Of a DNA stretch of 8,743 nt, positions 7,023-8,743 are shown in pieces; within the stretch, counting starts at the first letter, position 1, and every line of letters starts with the position of its first letter. The DNA is from JBCCGE01 sp039029455 (lineage in GTDB: Bacteria; Pseudomonadota; Gammaproteobacteria; Arenicellales; Poriferihabitantaceae): NCBI GenBank assembly GCA_039029455.1, contig JBCCGE010000118.1, forward strand, positions 1 to 8,743. The letters run 5' to 3'. A program made the translations under genes and the position numbers. Below the pieces are notes generated by a model that searched no databases, was not told the origin of the DNA, and saw only the letters and a list, made by a program, of their open reading frames with translations.

Positions 7023-8060
7023 CTAATCATCATCCATTGTATCGTCTTCAAACGACTGTAATTCGGCCTCGATGACCTGCGGAGAATCATAACTGGCGAT
7101 GTGAAACAATGCATCGCCTTCATTGACCAGCGGCAGTCGCGTATGCCCGACAACAATGCCATCAAACTCCGCAGTGAACGGCACACTTGGATCCGTAAAC
7201 AGGTCAGACGGATCGGTAACCTCACCAAGCAGATCGCCCGCCCGAACGCTGTCACCCAGAGATCGGTGCATATGCACAATGCCACTGGTTGGTGCGCGCA
7301 CCCAACTGCTGCTGTTTGCCACGAAGGGTTCGCGGCTCTGATTTGCGCTGCGTTTTCTCGGCAACATACGCAGGTGTCGCATTACGTTGATAATACCGTT
7401 CACGCCACTCTTGATTGAAAACGGGTCGAACCGCAGCGACTCACCGCCTTCAAACAAAACAAAAGGAATCTGATGCTCACCAGCGGTCTTGCGTAACGAG
7501 CCGTCTCTCAAGCGTGAATTAATAACCACCGGCACGCCAAACGCCTTTGCCATTTCCAGCGTCTCATGATTTTCAAGTTCAGCCCGAATCTGCGGCAGGT
7601 TGGTTCGATTACGTCCACCGGTGTGCAGATCAATACCGTGGGTACACTGGAAGAGAATTTGATCACAGAACAAGTTGGCCAGTCGTGCTGTCAGGGAACC
7701 GGTTTCTGACCCGGGGAATGAGCGATTCAGGTCACGACCATCCGGAAGGTATCGCGAGTGCTGCATGATACCGAACACATTTACGATCGGGATCGCCACC
7801 AATGTACCGCGCAGGTTTTTCAGAGACTTTCGTTTGAACAGCTGACGAACAATATCGACGCCATTGAGCTCATCACCGTGTATCGCAGCGCAGACCAGCA
7901 GGCGCGGCCCATCCTGTTTGCCGTGAATGACATGAACCGCCATGTTAAGGGCATTCTGCATAGTGTAAAGCCCTGGCAGGGCAAGATTTACTACACCACT
8001 TTCTCCCGCCTGTACAGACTGGCCGCCGATTCTGAATGCCGGCCGCTTAACCTTTGCCAC
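7023..8060 (-). CDS. Succinylglutamate desuccinylase/aspartoacylase-like M14 zinc hydrolase (RimK partner)
   Basis: A 345-residue protein of the AstE/AspA branch of the M14 metallocarboxypeptidase fold. Zinc ligands are His61 and Glu64 (HGDE) and His146 (DLHTGG). GRDLNRSFPG (108-117) carries the Asn-Arg substrate-binding pair, and Glu204 (FEGG) is the likely catalytic base. After about residue 250 there is a beta-rich, biotinyl/lipoyl-like domain: RAPTSGIVHMHRSLGDSVRAGD (partial, 255-276), with GIVVGH and EGDALFHI further on. The tail is strongly acidic (EDDTMDDD). E. coli AstE acts in arginine catabolism, but no ast genes are present here, so the substrate is open. The start is GTG (8058-8060), inside the end of rimK with a 14-bp overlap, which implies translational coupling; no good Shine-Dalgarno is seen. 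Context suggests a role in protein or peptide glutamylation, possibly as the removing enzyme. Confidence 0.9.
   Translation of the reverse strand: MAKVKRPAFRIGGQSVQAGESGVVNLALPGLYTMQNALNMAVHVIHGKQDGPRLLVCAAIHGDELNGVDIVRQLFKRKSLKNLRGTLVAIPIVNVFGIMQHSRYLPDGRDLNRSFPGSETGSLTARLANLFCDQILFQCTHGIDLHTGGRNRTNLPQIRAELENHETLEMAKAFGVPVVINSRLRDGSLRKTAGEHQIPFVLFEGGESLRFDPFSIKSGVNGIINVMRHLRMLPRKRSANQSREPFVANSSSWVRAPTSGIVHMHRSLGDSVRAGDLLGEVTDPSDLFTDPSVPFTAEFDGIVVGHTRLPLVNEGDALFHIASYDSPQVIEAELQSFEDDTMDDD
7089..7310 (-). other. C-terminal biotinyl/lipoyl-like beta domain of the M14-type hydrolase
   Basis: Residues about 251-324 repeat the A-x-SG-I---...G--V--GD-LG pattern of swapped-hairpin lipoyl/HlyD-like domains, followed by F-GIVVG and EGD-LFHI. 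No lysine sits in the usual lipoyl or biotin turn, so it is likely structural, covering the active-site rim as in related deacylases, rather than a cofactor carrier. Confidence 0.6.
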
Positions 8061-8743
8061 GTGTTCTGGTGCGTTTTGGTTTGGCGTTGGCTTCGATAAA
8101 TTCGATGATCATTCCAGCGACGTCTTTACCGGTTGCTTTCTCAATACCCTGCAGACCCGGAGACGAGTTCACTTCCATGACCAGTGGTCCGCGATCGGAA
8201 CGAAGAAGATCGACTCCACAGACGTTCAGTCCCATCGCTTTTGCGGAACGAACCGCAGTCCGCCGTTCAGCCGGCGTCAGTTTAACGAGTTTTGCCGTGC
8301 CTCCGCGATGCAGGTTCGAGCGAAACTCACCGGGAGGCGCCTGTCGTTGCATCGCGGCGATAACCTTCTGACCGACAACAAGGCAGCGAATGTCACTTCC
8401 GCCCGCCTCCTTAATAAACTCCTGCACCAGTATGTTGGCCTTGATCCGCATAAACGCCTGAATCACGCTCTCAGCGGCTTTTTTGGTTTCGGCCAGCACC
8501 ACGCCTTTACCCTGAGTACCTTCGAGCAACTTGATCACGAGTGGCGCGCCGCCGACTTCCGATATCAGTCCGTCAATGTCTTTTACCGAGTGTGCGAATG
8601 CGGTTGTGGGCATTCCCAAACCTTTTCTTGACAGCAGCTGCAGTGATCGAAGTTTATCGCGTGAGCGTGTAATGGCGACGGATTCGTTGACGCTGTATAT
8701 GTTCATCATTTCGAACTGCCGCACAATAGAAGTACCGTAAAAC
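8047..8743 (-). CDS. rimK: RimK, ribosomal protein S6--L-glutamate ligase (C-terminal portion)
   Basis: An ATP-grasp ligase that adds glutamate residues to the C-terminus of ribosomal protein S6 in E. coli. The window holds the last 231 codons; the frame stays open to the right edge, where FYGTSIVRQFEMM matches E. coli RimK at about residue 78, so roughly the first 75-80 residues of a protein of about 300 are missing. The GTG at 8722-8724 is an internal valine, not the start. Family stretches include NESVAITRSRDKLRS, the ATP-binding GAPLVIKLLEGTQGKGVV, ILVQEFIKEAGGSDIRCLVVG, EFRSNLHRGG, and the Mg/ATP-binding LVMEVNSSPGLQGIE. The tail ends in a basic segment (KPKRTRTRGKG) where E. coli has a different end. 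The stop codon overlaps the start region of the M14-type hydrolase gene, indicating one operon. Confidence 0.96.
   Translation of the reverse strand, partial: FYGTSIVRQFEMMNIYSVNESVAITRSRDKLRSLQLLSRKGLGMPTTAFAHSVKDIDGLISEVGGAPLVIKLLEGTQGKGVVLAETKKAAESVIQAFMRIKANILVQEFIKEAGGSDIRCLVVGQKVIAAMQRQAPPGEFRSNLHRGGTAKLVKLTPAERRTAVRSAKAMGLNVCGVDLLRSDRGPLVMEVNSSPGLQGIEKATGKDVAGMIIEFIEANAKPKRTRTRGKG

Noticed and set aside
7758..8631. Plus-strand frames of 105-113 codons opposite rimK and the M14-type gene
   Set aside because: They are antisense to two strongly conserved enzymes and show no protein-like motifs.
8722..8724. GTG as the start of rimK
   Set aside because: The frame continues to the window edge with residues matching RimK (FYGTSI before this valine), so the codon is internal.

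Overview
The window looks like chromosome of a free-living, probably marine gammaproteobacterium. The RimK fragment is very close to the enterobacterial protein, the base composition is moderate (about half G+C by eye), and an exported multidomain metalloprotease with DUF11 and choice-of-anchor-D modules is typical of marine Gammaproteobacteria. The organism call is inference; no rRNA, tRNA, CRISPR array or insertion sequence was seen.

Left part (1-3954, minus strand): the first 55 codons of a class III aminotransferase of the glutamate-1-semialdehyde aminomutase type run off the left edge. About 130 bp upstream of its start ends a secreted metzincin protease of about 1,213 residues. It has a signal peptide, a HELGHQMGSSH zinc site, Ig-like domains, two tandem choice-of-anchor-D domains, DUF11-type domains and a Cys-containing C-terminal tail.

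Middle part (3955-6516): a 171-bp divergent promoter region separates the protease from a plus-strand M81 (MlrC-like) metallopeptidase. That gene converges on a minus-strand short-chain dehydrogenase/reductase. The SDR is in turn divergent from a dps gene. The AT-rich 118-bp SDR-dps intergenic region holds a 37-bp OxyR-like operator and further ATAG/CTAT inverted repeats, placed just upstream of a plausible dps promoter.

Right part (6517-8743): a Dps-family ferritin with a complete ferroxidase set converges on a two-gene minus-strand operon. The operon is rimK (N-terminus beyond the right edge) overlapping by 14 bp an M14-type succinylglutamate desuccinylase/aspartoacylase-like zinc hydrolase. 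A glutamate ligase co-translated with an M14 amidohydrolase suggests a reversible protein-glutamylation pair, the most interesting functional hypothesis here. Four of the six genes encode or may encode hydrolases or metal-dependent proteins, but only the rimK pair is clearly a functional unit.
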